Shown in pieces: positions 8,838-17,956 of a stretch of DNA of 64,000 nucleotides. The notes under the pieces were generated by a model, which saw nothing but the letters and a program-made list of their open reading frames with translations, ran no database searches and was not told where the DNA came from. The DNA is from an uncultured Formosa sp. (GTDB taxonomy: Bacteria; Bacteroidota; Bacteroidia; Flavobacteriales; Flavobacteriaceae): assembly GCF_947500765.1 (NCBI RefSeq), contig NZ_CANMTH010000001.1, forward strand, positions 558,001-622,000. The letters run 5' to 3'. Each line of letters starts with the position of its first letter. Within the stretch, counting starts at the first letter, position 1. The position numbers and the translations under genes are program-made.

Positions 8838-9723
8838 AACTGAAAGTATTTTAGACCAAATAGGTAATACTCCTTTAGTTGAGGTTACGCATTTACACAA
8901 AAACCCTAAAGTTAAACTGTTAGTTAAGCTAGAAGGAAATAACCCTGGCGGAAGTGTGAAAGATAGAGCTGCTTTTAATATGATAAGTGAGGCGCTAAAA
9001 CGTGGAGATATTAAAAAAGGAGATACTTTAGTTGAAGCAACAAGTGGTAATACAGGAATTGCTTTAGCTTTTATAGCCCCTTTATTGGGGGTAAATATGG
9101 TGCTTGTAATGCCGGAAAATTCAACAGAAGAACGTATTAAAACCATGCGTGCTTATGGTGCAGAATTAATTTTAACTTCGAAAGAAGTTGGTATTGAAGG
9201 TGCTCGTGATTATGCTATAAAATTACGCGATGAGAAGGGATACTTTATGTTAAATCAATTTTCGAACCCAGATAATTGGAAAGCACATTATAAAACCACA
9301 GGTCCAGAAATTTGGGAGGCTACAGAAGGTGAAATAACACATTTTGTATCTGCTATGGGAACAACAGGAACCATAATGGGCGTGTCTACTTTTCTTAAAG
9401 AAAAAAATAAAAATATTACAATTGTCGGTGCTCAACCTGCCGATAATGCAAAAATACCAGGTATTCGTAAATGGCCAGAAGCATATCTTCCAGCAATTTT
9501 CGATAAAACCAAAGTTGATCAAGTGGTTGAAGTTACAGAGCAAGAAGCTAAAACAATAACACAACGCTTGGCTAAAGAAGAAGGTGTCTTTGCAGGAATG
9601 AGTAGTGGAGGTTCAGTAGCAAGTGCCTTAAAAATTATAGAAAATTTAGATTCGGGTATTGTCGTGGCTATAATTTGCGATCGCGGAGATCGTTATTTAT
9701 CCTCCCCATTATTCGAGAATTAG
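8830..9723 (+). CDS. cysM: Cysteine synthase, CysM type
   Basis: A 297-residue fold-type II PLP enzyme. K44 in GGSVKDRAAF binds PLP, TSGNTG (71-76) is the substrate loop and GMSSGGSVASA near the C-terminus binds the phosphate. It makes cysteine from O-acetylserine and the sulfide produced by the operon upstream. Length and the motif GNNPGGSVKDR fit the CysM (B) branch rather than CysK. It overlaps cysE by 8 bases, so the acetyl donor step and sulfide step are coupled. No terminator is visible after the gene. Confidence 0.92.
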   Translation: MIKTESILDQIGNTPLVEVTHLHKNPKVKLLVKLEGNNPGGSVKDRAAFNMISEALKRGDIKKGDTLVEATSGNTGIALAFIAPLLGVNMVLVMPENSTEERIKTMRAYGAELILTSKEVGIEGARDYAIKLRDEKGYFMLNQFSNPDNWKAHYKTTGPEIWEATEGEITHFVSAMGTTGTIMGVSTFLKEKNKNITIVGAQPADNAKIPGIRKWPEAYLPAIFDKTKVDQVVEVTEQEAKTITQRLAKEEGVFAGMSSGGSVASALKIIENLDSGIVVAIICDRGDRYLSSPLFEN

Positions 9724-9802
9724 CATAATAATTGCTACATATATGCGGTAAATAAAAATTTATTACTTTACTTTGTAGCTTAGTTCATAATCATATTGAT
9801 TT

Positions 9803-9915
9803 GTTATCACGAAAGGCAGAGGGAATAGACCCGGTGAAGCCTTAGCAACCCTTTACCACACTTAAAGAAGGTGCTACATTCTACTCGATGAACCATTTTC
9901 AAAGGGGCAGATAAC
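9803..9915 (+). ncRNA. SAM-I (S-box) riboswitch
   Basis: The closing P1 helix is GTTATC (9803-9808) with GATAAC (9910-9915). Inside are the S-box core elements: GGCAGAGGGAATAGACCC, GGTGAAGCC, GCAACC and GGTGCTACATTC, in the order and spacing of SAM-I. It lies 53 bases before metH and should lower expression of the methionine operon when SAM is plentiful. No terminator follows it, so control at translation initiation, or at a start site masked by P1 switching, is more likely than termination. The region 9724-9802 before it holds only a weak -7-like TTACTTTG (9768-9775). Confidence 0.93.
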
Positions 9916-9968
9916 CCAAGAAAAATCTCTTTCTTTCCTGATGACATATTGATATAAAAAGATCAAAC

Positions 9969-10970
9969 ATGTCAAATATTTATCAAGCCATACAACAACG
10001 TATTTTAGTCCTAGACGGCGCTATGGGTACCATGTTGCAACGTTATAATTTTTCTGAAGAAGATTTTAGAGGCGAACGCTTTAAAGATTATCCGTCTCCT
10101 TTAAAAGGGAATAACGACTTGTTGTCGTTAACCCAACCACAAGCTATTGCAGATGTTCATCGTAAATATTTTGAAGCTGGAGCAGATATAGTTGAAACCA
10201 ACACGTTTTCTGGAACAACAATCGCTATGGCCGATTACGACATGGAAGACTTAGTGTACGAACTTAATTTCGAATCGGCTAGAATTGCAAAACAAGTGGC
10301 TGAGGAAATGACTAAAGAAAATCCTGATAAACCAAGATTCGTTGCAGGTAGTATAGGTCCAACAAACCGTACGGCGAGCTTGTCTCCAGATGTTAATCGT
10401 CCGGAATATCGCGCAGTTACTTTTGAAGAGTTAAGACAAGCATATAAACAACAAACAGAAGCTTTGCTTGATGGAGGTGTAGACATGCTCTTAGTTGAAA
10501 CAATTTTCGACACACTTAATGCAAAAGCGGCTTTATTCGCAATCGATCAAGTTCAGGAAGAACGTGGTATTAAGATTCCTATTATGGTTTCTGGAACCAT
10601 TACAGATGCATCGGGACGAACATTATCAGGTCAAACAGTCGAAGCCTTTTTATTGTCAATCTCTCATATTCCTTTATTAAGTGTCGGATTTAATTGTGCT
10701 TTAGGTGCAGATCAATTACAACCTTACTTAAGCCGTTTATCTAACGAAACAGAGTTTTTTACATCGGCACACCCTAATGCAGGATTACCAAATGCTTTTG
10801 GAGAATATGACCAAACTGCAGAACAAATGCAAGAGTTAATAGAAGGGTATTTAAAAGCAAATATTATCAATATTATTGGTGGTTGTTGTGGTACAACGCC
10901 AGAACATATAAAATTAATTGCAGAGGTTGCTGCAAAGTATAAACCAAGACAAGTAGTTGTTAGGGCTTAG
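9969..10970 (+). CDS. metH: Methionine synthase, homocysteine-binding half
   Basis: A 333-residue homocysteine methyltransferase barrel, equal to the N-terminal module of E. coli MetH. Signs are DGAMGTMLQ (16-24), the motif GSIGPTNRTASLSPD and the zinc ligands C243 (GFNCALG), C306 and C307 (GGCCGTT). It activates homocysteine for methyl transfer from the cobalamin-bearing second protein. The rest of MetH is a separate gene 26 bases downstream, a split arrangement known from Flavobacteriia. The SAM-I riboswitch directly upstream controls it. Confidence 0.92.
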   Translation: MSNIYQAIQQRILVLDGAMGTMLQRYNFSEEDFRGERFKDYPSPLKGNNDLLSLTQPQAIADVHRKYFEAGADIVETNTFSGTTIAMADYDMEDLVYELNFESARIAKQVAEEMTKENPDKPRFVAGSIGPTNRTASLSPDVNRPEYRAVTFEELRQAYKQQTEALLDGGVDMLLVETIFDTLNAKAALFAIDQVQEERGIKIPIMVSGTITDASGRTLSGQTVEAFLLSISHIPLLSVGFNCALGADQLQPYLSRLSNETEFFTSAHPNAGLPNAFGEYDQTAEQMQELIEGYLKANIINIIGGCCGTTPEHIKLIAEVAAKYKPRQVVVRA

Positions 10971-10996
10971 TTGGAAATTGAAAAGAAAGAAACAGC

Positions 10997-13678
10997 ATGT
11001 CAAAAAATAACAAACCTAAGTATTTAAGTTTATCAGGGTTAGAACCGTTAATTGTAACTCCAGAAAGTAATTTTATAAATGTAGGGGAACGAACCAATGT
11101 TACAGGTTCTAGAAAATTCTTACGGTTAATAAAAGAAGAAAAATTCGATGAAGCGTTAGATGTTGCCAGAGATCAAGTCGAAGGTGGCGCGCAAATTATC
11201 GATGTGAATATGGATGAAGGCATGCTAGATGGTGCAGAAGCCATGGTAAAATTCCTAAATCTAATTGCCTCAGAACCGGATATTGCCCGAGTGCCAATCA
11301 TGATAGATAGCTCTAAATGGGATATTATAGAAGCTGGTCTTCAGGTGGTTCAAGGTAAATCAGTAGTAAATTCTATCAGTTTAAAAGAAGGAGAAGAAGC
11401 TTTTATACACCATGCTAAATTAGTAAAACGTTATGGTGCAGCTATGGTTGTTATGGCGTTCGATGAAGATGGTCAGGCCGATACGTATCAGCGTAGAATA
11501 GATATTTGTAAGCGCTCTTACGATATTTTGGTCGATAAAGTAGGTTTCCCTCCTCAAGATATTATTTTCGATCCTAATATTTTTCCTGTTGCAACAGGGA
11601 TGGAAGAACACCGTTTAAATGCATTAGATTTCTTTAATGCCACAAAATGGATTCGAGAAAATTTACCTTATGTCAATGTTTCTGGAGGTGTTAGTAATGT
11701 GTCGTTTTCTTTTCGAGGAAATAATGTTGTCCGTGAAGCTATAAATTCAGCATTTTTATATCATGCTATTAAACATGGTTTGAATATTGGTATTGTAAAT
11801 CCAACCATGTTGGAGGTTTATGACGAGATTCCGAAAGATCTTTTAGAACATGTAGAAGACGTGTTGTTTAATCGTAAAGAGGATGCAACAGAACGTTTAT
11901 TAGATTTTGCAGAAACCGTAAAAGGAGATAAGAAAGTTGATGAAGCGAAGGTCTTAGAATGGCGTAGTTATGAACTTCAGGAGAGAATTACTCATGCTTT
12001 GGTTAAAGGTGTAGATGCTTTTATTATTGAAGATGTTGAGCAGGCGCGACAAGAATCTAAACGACCAATAGAAGTTATTGAAGGGCATTTAATGATTGGA
12101 ATGAATGTGGTCGGAGATTTATTTGGAAGCGGAAAAATGTTCTTACCTCAGGTCGTAAAATCGGCACGTGTCATGAAAAAAGCCGTAGCCTATCTTCAAC
12201 CATTCATTGAAGCAGAGAAAGACGGAAAACAAGAGTTTGCAGGTAAAATTTTAATGGCAACAGTAAAAGGAGATGTACACGATATTGGTAAAAATATTGT
12301 GAGCGTGGTACTTGGATGTAACAATTACGAGATTGTTGATTTAGGTGTAATGGTACCGCCAGAAAAAATTATAGAAAGAGCAAAAGCTGAAAATGTAGAT
12401 GTTATTGGTTTAAGTGGATTAATCACGCCGTCTTTAGATGAAATGGTATACTTGTCTAAAGAAATGGAACGACAAAAGTTTACGATTCCGTTACTAATTG
12501 GAGGAGCAACAACATCTAGAGCACACTCTGCAGTGAAAATTGCACCAAATTACACACATGCTGTTGTACATGTAAATGATGCTTCAAGAGCTGTTACCGT
12601 AGTAGGTAATTTATTAAATGCCGATAATAAAGTATATAAAGAACAGATTCGTGAGGAATACGAAAAATTCCGGGAGCAATTCTTAAAGCGTGGTAAAAAG
12701 AAAAACTTCGTCACGATTGAAGATGCTAGAAAGCGTAAATTTAAAATCGATTGGAATACGTCTGAAATTGTAAAACCAAATCAATTAGGGGTTCAAGTGA
12801 TTCAAGATTTTGACCTTAAAAAGTTAGAGAAATTTATAGACTGGAGTCCGTTTTTTAGAAGTTGGGATTTACATGGAAAATATCCAGATATTTTAACCGA
12901 TGAGGTTGTAGGCGAACAAGCGAAAGAATTATTCGCCGATGCAAAAGAATTATTAAAACGTGTTTTTGATGAGAAATTATTGGGAGCAAAAGCTATTTTT
13001 GGATTATTTCCTGCAAACACTGTGAATGATGATGATATTGAAATTTATGATGAGAACGGGAAAACTAAAGTTACGTTTTTAACACTACGTCAGCAATTAG
13101 ATAAGCGAGAAGGTGTTCCTAATTTTGCCTTAGCAGATTTTATTGCTCCAAAAGATACAGGAATAGAGGATTATATGGGGTGTTTCTGTGTAAGCACAGG
13201 TTTTGGTACAGCTGAATTAGCAAAACAATTTGAAGCCGATCATGACGATTATAATTCTATTATGATTAAAGCACTTGCCGATCGTTTAGCAGAAGCTTTT
13301 GCAGAATATCTTCATAAAGAAATAAGAATTAATCATTGGGGGTATGATTCTAATGAAACTCTTTCAAATGAAGATTTAATTAAAGAAACGTATAAAGGGG
13401 TTCGTCCAGCTCCAGGATATCCAGCTTGTCCAGATCATTTAGAAAAGAAAACCATTTGGAAACTTTTAAATGTGAAAGAAGAAATTGGTGTAGAGATTAC
13501 AGACAGTTTAGCCATGTGGCCAGCTGCGAGTGTCAGTGGGTATTATTTTGCAAACAAAGAAGCTAAATATTTTGGTTTAGGAAAAATTACACAAGACCAA
13601 TTGGTAGACTATGCGAAGCGTCGTGGAGTTAGTAACGAAGTAGCCGAAAAATGGTTAAGTCCGACATTGGCCGATTAA
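10997..13678 (+). CDS. metH: Methionine synthase, folate/cobalamin/reactivation half
   Basis: An 893-residue protein with the remaining MetH modules: a pterin-binding barrel beginning [15 protein letters not shown] (27-41), a cap and B12-binding domain with the signature D426-x-H428-x-x-G431 (GDVHDIG), and a C-terminal SAM-dependent reactivation domain that includes [11 protein letters not shown] near residue 810. H428 should be the lower cobalt ligand. Together with the previous gene it moves the methyl group of methyltetrahydrofolate to homocysteine. It belongs to the riboswitch-controlled operon with metF. Confidence 0.93.
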   Translation: MSKNNKPKYLSLSGLEPLIVTPESNFINVGERTNVTGSRKFLRLIKEEKFDEALDVARDQVEGGAQIIDVNMDEGMLDGAEAMVKFLNLIASEPDIARVPIMIDSSKWDIIEAGLQVVQGKSVVNSISLKEGEEAFIHHAKLVKRYGAAMVVMAFDEDGQADTYQRRIDICKRSYDILVDKVGFPPQDIIFDPNIFPVATGMEEHRLNALDFFNATKWIRENLPYVNVSGGVSNVSFSFRGNNVVREAINSAFLYHAIKHGLNIGIVNPTMLEVYDEIPKDLLEHVEDVLFNRKEDATERLLDFAETVKGDKKVDEAKVLEWRSYELQERITHALVKGVDAFIIEDVEQARQESKRPIEVIEGHLMIGMNVVGDLFGSGKMFLPQVVKSARVMKKAVAYLQPFIEAEKDGKQEFAGKILMATVKGDVHDIGKNIVSVVLGCNNYEIVDLGVMVPPEKIIERAKAENVDVIGLSGLITPSLDEMVYLSKEMERQKFTIPLLIGGATTSRAHSAVKIAPNYTHAVVHVNDASRAVTVVGNLLNADNKVYKEQIREEYEKFREQFLKRGKKKNFVTIEDARKRKFKIDWNTSEIVKPNQLGVQVIQDFDLKKLEKFIDWSPFFRSWDLHGKYPDILTDEVVGEQAKELFADAKELLKRVFDEKLLGAKAIFGLFPANTVNDDDIEIYDENGKTKVTFLTLRQQLDKREGVPNFALADFIAPKDTGIEDYMGCFCVSTGFGTAELAKQFEADHDDYNSIMIKALADRLAEAFAEYLHKEIRINHWGYDSNETLSNEDLIKETYKGVRPAPGYPACPDHLEKKTIWKLLNVKEEIGVEITDSLAMWPAASVSGYYFANKEAKYFGLGKITQDQLVDYAKRRGVSNEVAEKWLSPTLAD

Positions 13679-13691
13679 ATTTATAATAGTT

Positions 13692-13934
13692 ATGAGTAAG
13701 AAATTTATTGAATTACATTTGGGTAGCCATGTTATTATTCATGGTTTCGATGCTCAAAACAAAGAAATAAGCGAGCGTGTAGAGGCTAGCGAGTTTACAA
13801 AGAAATTAGTAGCCGTTTCACGAATAAAATCAGTTAGTGAAACATTTATTTTAACAGATTACTCCAATGGAAGACTTGTATATTGGGAATATCAAGACGA
13901 CTATAAAACGATTAAAAAGGTATTGACTAAATAA
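13692..13934 (+). CDS. Small unknown protein in the methionine operon
   Basis: An 80-residue protein I do not recognise. It is soluble, has no signal peptide or cysteine, and is mixed alpha/beta by composition, with a Tyr/Trp-rich end (LVYWEYQDDYKT). It starts 13 bases after metH and its stop overlaps the metF start (TAATG), so it is translated as part of the operon. A role linked to MetH or MetF is inferred from position only. Confidence 0.7.
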   Translation: MSKKFIELHLGSHVIIHGFDAQNKEISERVEASEFTKKLVAVSRIKSVSETFILTDYSNGRLVYWEYQDDYKTIKKVLTK

Positions 13935-14890
13935 TGAAAGTTACAGATCATATAAAACAGGCCAACGGAAAAACATTATTTTCATTTGAAGTTATTCCGC
14001 CTCAAAAAGGTAAAAATATTCAAGATTTATATAATAATATAGATCCATTAATGGAGTTTAAGCCGCCATTTATAGATGTAACAACCTCTAGAGAAGAGTA
14101 TGTTTACGTAGATAAAGGTAACGGACTTCTAGATAAACGCATTACCCGTATGCGTCCAGGTACTGTTGGTATTTGTGCTTCAATTATGCATAAATATAAG
14201 GTAGATGCTATTCCGCATTTACTTTGTGGTGGTTTTACAAAAGAAGAAACCGAGTATGTTTTAGTCGATTGTCACTATTTAGGTATCGAGAATGTTGTGG
14301 CGTTACGTGGAGATGCCCGTAAGGACGAATCGTATTTTAAAGCCACAGAAGGTGGAAATCATTTTGCTAGCGAATTGGTCGGACAAATTTCAAACTTAAA
14401 TAAAGGTAAATATCTTCACGACGATATTCAAGTAGAGCATAATTACGATTTCTGTGTTGGTGTTGCAGGTTATCCAGAAAAACATATGGAAGCCCCTTCT
14501 CTAAATACAGACTTAAAACGTTTAAAGGCAAAGGTTGATGCTGGTGCAGATTATGTGGTGACACAAATGTTTTTCGATAATCAGAAATATTTCGATTTTG
14601 TAAAAAAAGCACGTGCAATAGGTATTACTGTACCTATTATTCCAGGTATTAAACCCTTGGCAGTAAAACGTCATTTACAAATTTTACCTCAGGTTTTTAA
14701 AATAGATTTACCCGAAGATTTAATTGATGCTGTTGAGGCTTGTAAGGATAATAAAGCGGTTAGAGAAGTCGGAATAGAGTTCGCTATTCAGCAGTCTAAA
14801 GAATTAAAAGCAGCTGGTGTCCCTTTTTTACACTATTATTCAATGGGGAAAAGTGATAATATAAAGGCTATTGCTTCAGCTATATTTTAA
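13934..14890 (+). CDS. metF: 5,10-Methylenetetrahydrofolate reductase
   Basis: A 318-residue TIM-barrel flavoprotein. Family features are SFEVIPPQKG near the N-terminus (in place of FEFFPP), the stretch VALRGDARKDES, and VTQMFFDN and PIIPGIKPL in the C-terminal half. It makes methyltetrahydrofolate, the methyl donor for methionine synthase. It overlaps the preceding small gene by one base and closes the riboswitch-controlled operon. No terminator is visible; the next gene starts 33 bases later with its own promoter-like element. Confidence 0.93.
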   Translation: MKVTDHIKQANGKTLFSFEVIPPQKGKNIQDLYNNIDPLMEFKPPFIDVTTSREEYVYVDKGNGLLDKRITRMRPGTVGICASIMHKYKVDAIPHLLCGGFTKEETEYVLVDCHYLGIENVVALRGDARKDESYFKATEGGNHFASELVGQISNLNKGKYLHDDIQVEHNYDFCVGVAGYPEKHMEAPSLNTDLKRLKAKVDAGADYVVTQMFFDNQKYFDFVKKARAIGITVPIIPGIKPLAVKRHLQILPQVFKIDLPEDLIDAVEACKDNKAVREVGIEFAIQQSKELKAAGVPFLHYYSMGKSDNIKAIASAIF

Positions 14891-14899
14891 GAATTCTGT

Positions 14900-14907
14900 T
14901 ACTTTTG
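14900..14907 (+). promoter_or_regulatory. Candidate -7 element (TACTTTTG) for the acyloxyacyl hydrolase gene
   Basis: Perfect TAnnTTTG match, 16 bases before the ATG at 14924. A TTG lies at 14871-14873, but 26 bases away, further than usual, so only the -7 half is supported. Confidence 0.45.
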
Positions 14908-14923
14908 CGGCTTATTTAAATTT

Positions 14924-16018
14924 ATGAAGCAACTATTTCTTTTTCTATGTCTTGTGGTGTCATCTATAGTGTTTTCACAAGAAACATTACATTCATCATC
15001 ATATATAGATGTAAATTATTTTCGAGGTAATATTGCGCTCCATAATAATTATATTTTACATCTAATAAAAGGGCATCCCGAAGGCACAATTATAAGCTGG
15101 AATAAGAAAACGTTTGGCGATCAAGAATGGCAAGAAGACTTTAATTATCCAGATTATGGTGTGTCTTTTTCGTATCAGAATTTAAAAAATGAAACTCTAG
15201 GAAATAACTATGCGCTATACGCACATTATAATTTTTATTTCTTAAAACGTAATTTAATGTTGCGTATTGGTCAAGGTTTGGCTTATAACACGAATCCATA
15301 CGATAAATACGATAATTATAAAAATACGGCTTTTGGATCTACTATTTTAAGTAGTACGTATATCATGTTAAATTATAAACGCGAACGTATTTTTGACCGT
15401 TTTGGACTTCAAGCAGGATTATCGCTTATTCACTATTCTAACGCCAATGTAGTAGCGCCAAACGCAAGTATAAATACCGTTGCTTTTAATGTTGGTGTAA
15501 CTTATAATTTAGATAAAGAAGATCCTGAATTTATACATTTAGGAGTTAGAGAAAAATTCACAGAACCTATAAAATACAATATTGTATTTCGTGGCGGTTT
15601 TAATGAAAGCGATATAATTGGCATGGGGCAATCTGCTTTTTATGTCCTTTCTGCCTATGCAGATAAACGTTTGTCTAGGAAAAGTGCCGTGCAGTTTGGT
15701 ACAGATTTTTTCTTTTCAAAATTCTTAGATGATTTAATCGCGTACAATGCAGTTGCTTTTCCTGAAGAAAATATAGATCCAGATACAGATTACAAACGTG
15801 TTGGTTTATTTGCAGGACATGAGTTATTTATAAATAAACTGTCTGTAGAAACACAAGTGGGATATTATGTGTATTATCCTTACGATTTTGAAGGGAGAAT
15901 GTATTTAAGAATAGGTTTAAAACGCTATTTTGGAGAAAAATGGTTTGGTGCAATTACTCTAAAATCGCACGGAGCAAAAGCAGAATGTGTTGAATTTGGA
16001 GTAGGAATACGATTGTAA
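14924..16018 (+). CDS. Acyloxyacyl hydrolase, lipid A 3-O-deacylase (PagL) family
   Basis: A 364-residue outer-membrane beta-barrel with a signal peptide ending VFSQ (about residue 19). The PagL catalytic His-x-Ser pair is seen as H170-Y-S172 in LIHYSNANV. PagL enzymes remove an acyl chain from lipid A in the outer leaflet; the same reaction is inferred here. It is about twice the length of proteobacterial PagL, as in other Bacteroidota members, because extra barrel strands follow the HxS region. A GIN-domain lipoprotein gene follows after 3 bases and is probably co-transcribed. Confidence 0.8.
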   Translation: MKQLFLFLCLVVSSIVFSQETLHSSSYIDVNYFRGNIALHNNYILHLIKGHPEGTIISWNKKTFGDQEWQEDFNYPDYGVSFSYQNLKNETLGNNYALYAHYNFYFLKRNLMLRIGQGLAYNTNPYDKYDNYKNTAFGSTILSSTYIMLNYKRERIFDRFGLQAGLSLIHYSNANVVAPNASINTVAFNVGVTYNLDKEDPEFIHLGVREKFTEPIKYNIVFRGGFNESDIIGMGQSAFYVLSAYADKRLSRKSAVQFGTDFFFSKFLDDLIAYNAVAFPEENIDPDTDYKRVGLFAGHELFINKLSVETQVGYYVYYPYDFEGRMYLRIGLKRYFGEKWFGAITLKSHGAKAECVEFGVGIRL

Positions 16019-16021
16019 AAG

Positions 16022-16771
16022 ATGAAAAAAATAATAACCTTACTAGTAGTACTTGTTCTATGGGCATGCGATAGCGAAAGTGCTAACGATTGCTTTCAAA
16101 CTTCAGGGAAAACCATTTCAAGAACGATAGCTATTGATGCTTTTAGTGGTGTTTTGGTAAATAGAAATATAGAATTAACCATAATACAGGGAGATGATTT
16201 AAAAGCGTATATTGAGACAGGTGAAAACTTAATGAACGATATTGTGGTTGAAGTTGTCGATGGGGAATTGCAGCTAACAGATAATAATACGTGTAATATA
16301 GTTAGAGATTACGATCCTACAAAAATTACAATTACAACACCAAACCTTGAACAAATTAGAAGTTCTACTCAGTTTGAAGTAAATTCTGAGGGGGTACTAA
16401 CTTTTGATAAATTAGAACTGCTATCTGAAGATTTTAATGATTCTGAAAGTTTTAATGTTGGTGATTTTAGGTTAGAATTAGATGTTGAAGAGTTGAAAGT
16501 AGTTTCTAATAATATTTCTGTATTTTATATTTCTGGAGAAGCTAACGATTTAAGTGTTGGTTTTTATGCCGGATCAGGTCGTTTTGAAGGAGCAGATTTA
16601 ATCGCAAATACAGTATATGTTTACCATAGAGGTAGTAACGATATTATTGTAAATCCACTAGAATCCTTAACCGGAGAACTTGTAAGTACTGGAGATTTAA
16701 TAGCTAAGAATAGACCAGAAATTGTAGATGTTGATGTGTTATATAAAGGCGAATTACTATTTGAAGATTAA
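16022..16771 (+). CDS. Lipoprotein with GIN (DUF2807) domain
   Basis: A 249-residue secreted protein with a lipobox LWAC (C16). The rest is a repetitive right-handed beta-helix-like sequence of the GIN/DUF2807 type: FSGVLVNRNIELTI, ITTPNLEQIRSS and short repeats with alternating hydrophobics. Function is unknown; these proteins are thought to be surface or periplasmic adhesion-like proteins. It follows the PagL-like gene by 3 bases and converges on gldA with no spacer: the last codons and stops of both genes share a 16-bp perfect palindrome. Confidence 0.78.
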   Translation: MKKIITLLVVLVLWACDSESANDCFQTSGKTISRTIAIDAFSGVLVNRNIELTIIQGDDLKAYIETGENLMNDIVVEVVDGELQLTDNNTCNIVRDYDPTKITITTPNLEQIRSSTQFEVNSEGVLTFDKLELLSEDFNDSESFNVGDFRLELDVEELKVVSNNISVFYISGEANDLSVGFYAGSGRFEGADLIANTVYVYHRGSNDIIVNPLESLTGELVSTGDLIAKNRPEIVDVDVLYKGELLFED

Positions 16772-16779
16772 TTAATCTT
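16764..16779. repeat. 16-bp perfect palindrome spanning two convergent stop codons
   Basis: AAGATTAATTAATCTT reads the same on both strands and supplies the last codons and TAA stop of the GIN lipoprotein (plus) and of gldA (minus). There is no base between the two stops and no T-run, so it is not a standard terminator. Confidence 0.75.
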
Positions 16780-17668
16780 GTGTTAAGTCTCTAAATAACT
16801 CTTCTAAGCTTTCATTTTTCTTATTTAATTGGAGAATTTTCAATTCATTATCATGTGCGAAATCAAAGACTTTCGGGCGCATATCTTCAGTAGTAGAGAA
16901 GGTAATTTCATAAACAAAATCGTAAACATTTTTTACAGCTGTTACATGTGCTAGGCGAAGTAAAAAAGCATCTTCTACACGAAAATCAAATTCTACTACA
17001 ATAACTTGAGCATTTCCTGTATGTAAATCTTTTAAGGTTTTATCTGCAACAATCTGCCCTTTGTTAATAATAATCACACGATCGCACATCGCTTCAACTT
17101 CTTGCATAATATGTGTAGAAAGAAATACGGTTTTTGTTTTTCCTATGCTCTTTATTAATTCACGAATAGATACTAATTGGTTTGGATCGAGACCTGTAGT
17201 AGGTTCGTCTAAAATTAAAACTTCAGGATCGTGTAGTAAAGCATTGGCTAAACCAACACGTTGGCGATATCCTTTAGATAATTGACCAATTTTTTTGTGT
17301 ACTTCTGGAGTTAATCCGGTAAGTTCTATTACTTCAGCAATACGTTGTTTTGAAACTTTATAAATGTCTGCATTAAAAGTTAAATACTCTTTTACATACA
17401 TATCTAAATATAACGGATTATGTTCTGGAAGATATCCTACACTTTGTTGTACTTGATTAGATTGTCTGCGAATATTAAACCCATTTACCTCAGCGTCACC
17501 AGATGAAGCATCTATATAAGTGGTTAAAATTTTCATCATTGTAGATTTTCCTGCTCCGTTAGGACCTAGAAAACCAACTATTTCGGGTTTTCCTACAGAA
17601 AAAGTTATATTATCTAAAGCTTTTTGTGTGCCATACACTTTAGTTAGCTGTTCTACCTTTATTGACAT
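16772..17668 (-). CDS. gldA: Gliding-motility ABC transporter ATP-binding subunit GldA
   Basis: A 298-residue ABC ATPase: Walker A GPNGAGKST (35-43), Q-loop in VGYLPEHNPLYLD, signature LSKGY (130-134) and Walker B LILDEP (151-156). The sequence around the Q-loop and the C-terminal ATPase tail match GldA, which with GldF and GldG forms a transporter needed for gliding in Flavobacterium. gldF and gldG are not in the window, so the gene stands alone here, as in many relatives. A role as a general ABC-2 type exporter ATPase cannot be excluded. Confidence 0.85.
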   Translation of the reverse strand: MSIKVEQLTKVYGTQKALDNITFSVGKPEIVGFLGPNGAGKSTMMKILTTYIDASSGDAEVNGFNIRRQSNQVQQSVGYLPEHNPLYLDMYVKEYLTFNADIYKVSKQRIAEVIELTGLTPEVHKKIGQLSKGYRQRVGLANALLHDPEVLILDEPTTGLDPNQLVSIRELIKSIGKTKTVFLSTHIMQEVEAMCDRVIIINKGQIVADKTLKDLHTGNAQVIVVEFDFRVEDAFLLRLAHVTAVKNVYDFVYEITFSTTEDMRPKVFDFAHDNELKILQLNKKNESLEELFRDLTQD

Positions 17669-17684
17669 TTTGTAATAGTTTGTT

Positions 17685-17692
17685 CAAAAGTA
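17685..17692 (-). promoter_or_regulatory. Candidate -7 element (TACTTTTG) of gldA
   Basis: Perfect TAnnTTTG match on the minus strand, 16 bases before the gldA ATG. A -33 element was not identified with confidence. Confidence 0.5.
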
Positions 17693-17772
17693 AACATTAT
17701 ATAATTTATTTTAAGAATTACCTTGAAATCTTTAAAACTTTAAAGAGAATTTAAAATAAATAAATGAAACGT

Positions 17773-17802
17773 TTTGTAATGTAAAATTATTAATTACTTT
17801 AG
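17773..17802 (+). promoter_or_regulatory. Promoter of the aromatic amino acid leader
   Basis: TTTG (17773-17776) and TACTTTAG (17795-17802, one mismatch to TAnnTTTG) are 18 bases apart. The predicted start near 17808 is about 14 bases before the leader-peptide ATG. An inverted repeat TCTTTAAA-AC-TTTAAAGA (17729-17746) lies upstream and could be an operator. Confidence 0.55.
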
Positions 17803-17821
17803 TGCCAACGAAAAGCAATAC

Positions 17822-17899
17822 ATGCAAAATACAAGTTTCACATATTTTAATTTTTTCTATTTCTTTTTTAGCAGAAGGAACGAGGCATTGTATGTGTAA
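17822..17899 (+). CDS. Phe/Tyr-rich leader peptide of the aromatic operon
   Basis: A 25-codon reading frame starting ATG and ending TAA encodes MQNTSFTYFNFFYFFFSRRN followed by EALYV. Seven of 25 codons are Phe and three are Tyr, with the densest run FNFFYFFF at residues 9-16. It lies between the promoter and a strong terminator in front of pheA, exactly where a pheL-type attenuator peptide belongs. Ribosomes stalling at Phe codons would leave CGAGGC (17881-17886) free to pair with the terminator 5' arm. It is too short for routine gene finding. Function is inferred from composition and layout. Confidence 0.85.
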   Translation: MQNTSFTYFNFFYFFFSRRNEALYV

Positions 17900-17922
17900 T
17901 TTATAAATATAAATTTTAATAT

Positions 17923-17952
17923 AAAGTCTCGATGAAAATCGAGACTTTTTTT
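17923..17952 (+). terminator. Attenuator terminator upstream of pheA
   Basis: AAAGTCTCGAT (17923-17933), loop GAAA, ATCGAGACTTT (17938-17948), then more T residues to 17952: an 11-bp perfect stem with a tetraloop and a run of seven T. It ends 4 bases before the pheA ATG, so it must act on the operon itself and not on an upstream gene. The competing pairing is CGAGGC (17881-17886) with GTCTCG (17926-17931), six pairs including one G-T. Confidence 0.9.
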
Positions 17953-17956
17953 ATAT

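Noticed and set aside
9768..9775. TTACTTTG as promoter of the riboswitch-metH unit
   Set aside because: One mismatch at a key position and no -33 TTG at a usable distance (nearest is 33 bases away); too weak to list as a promoter.
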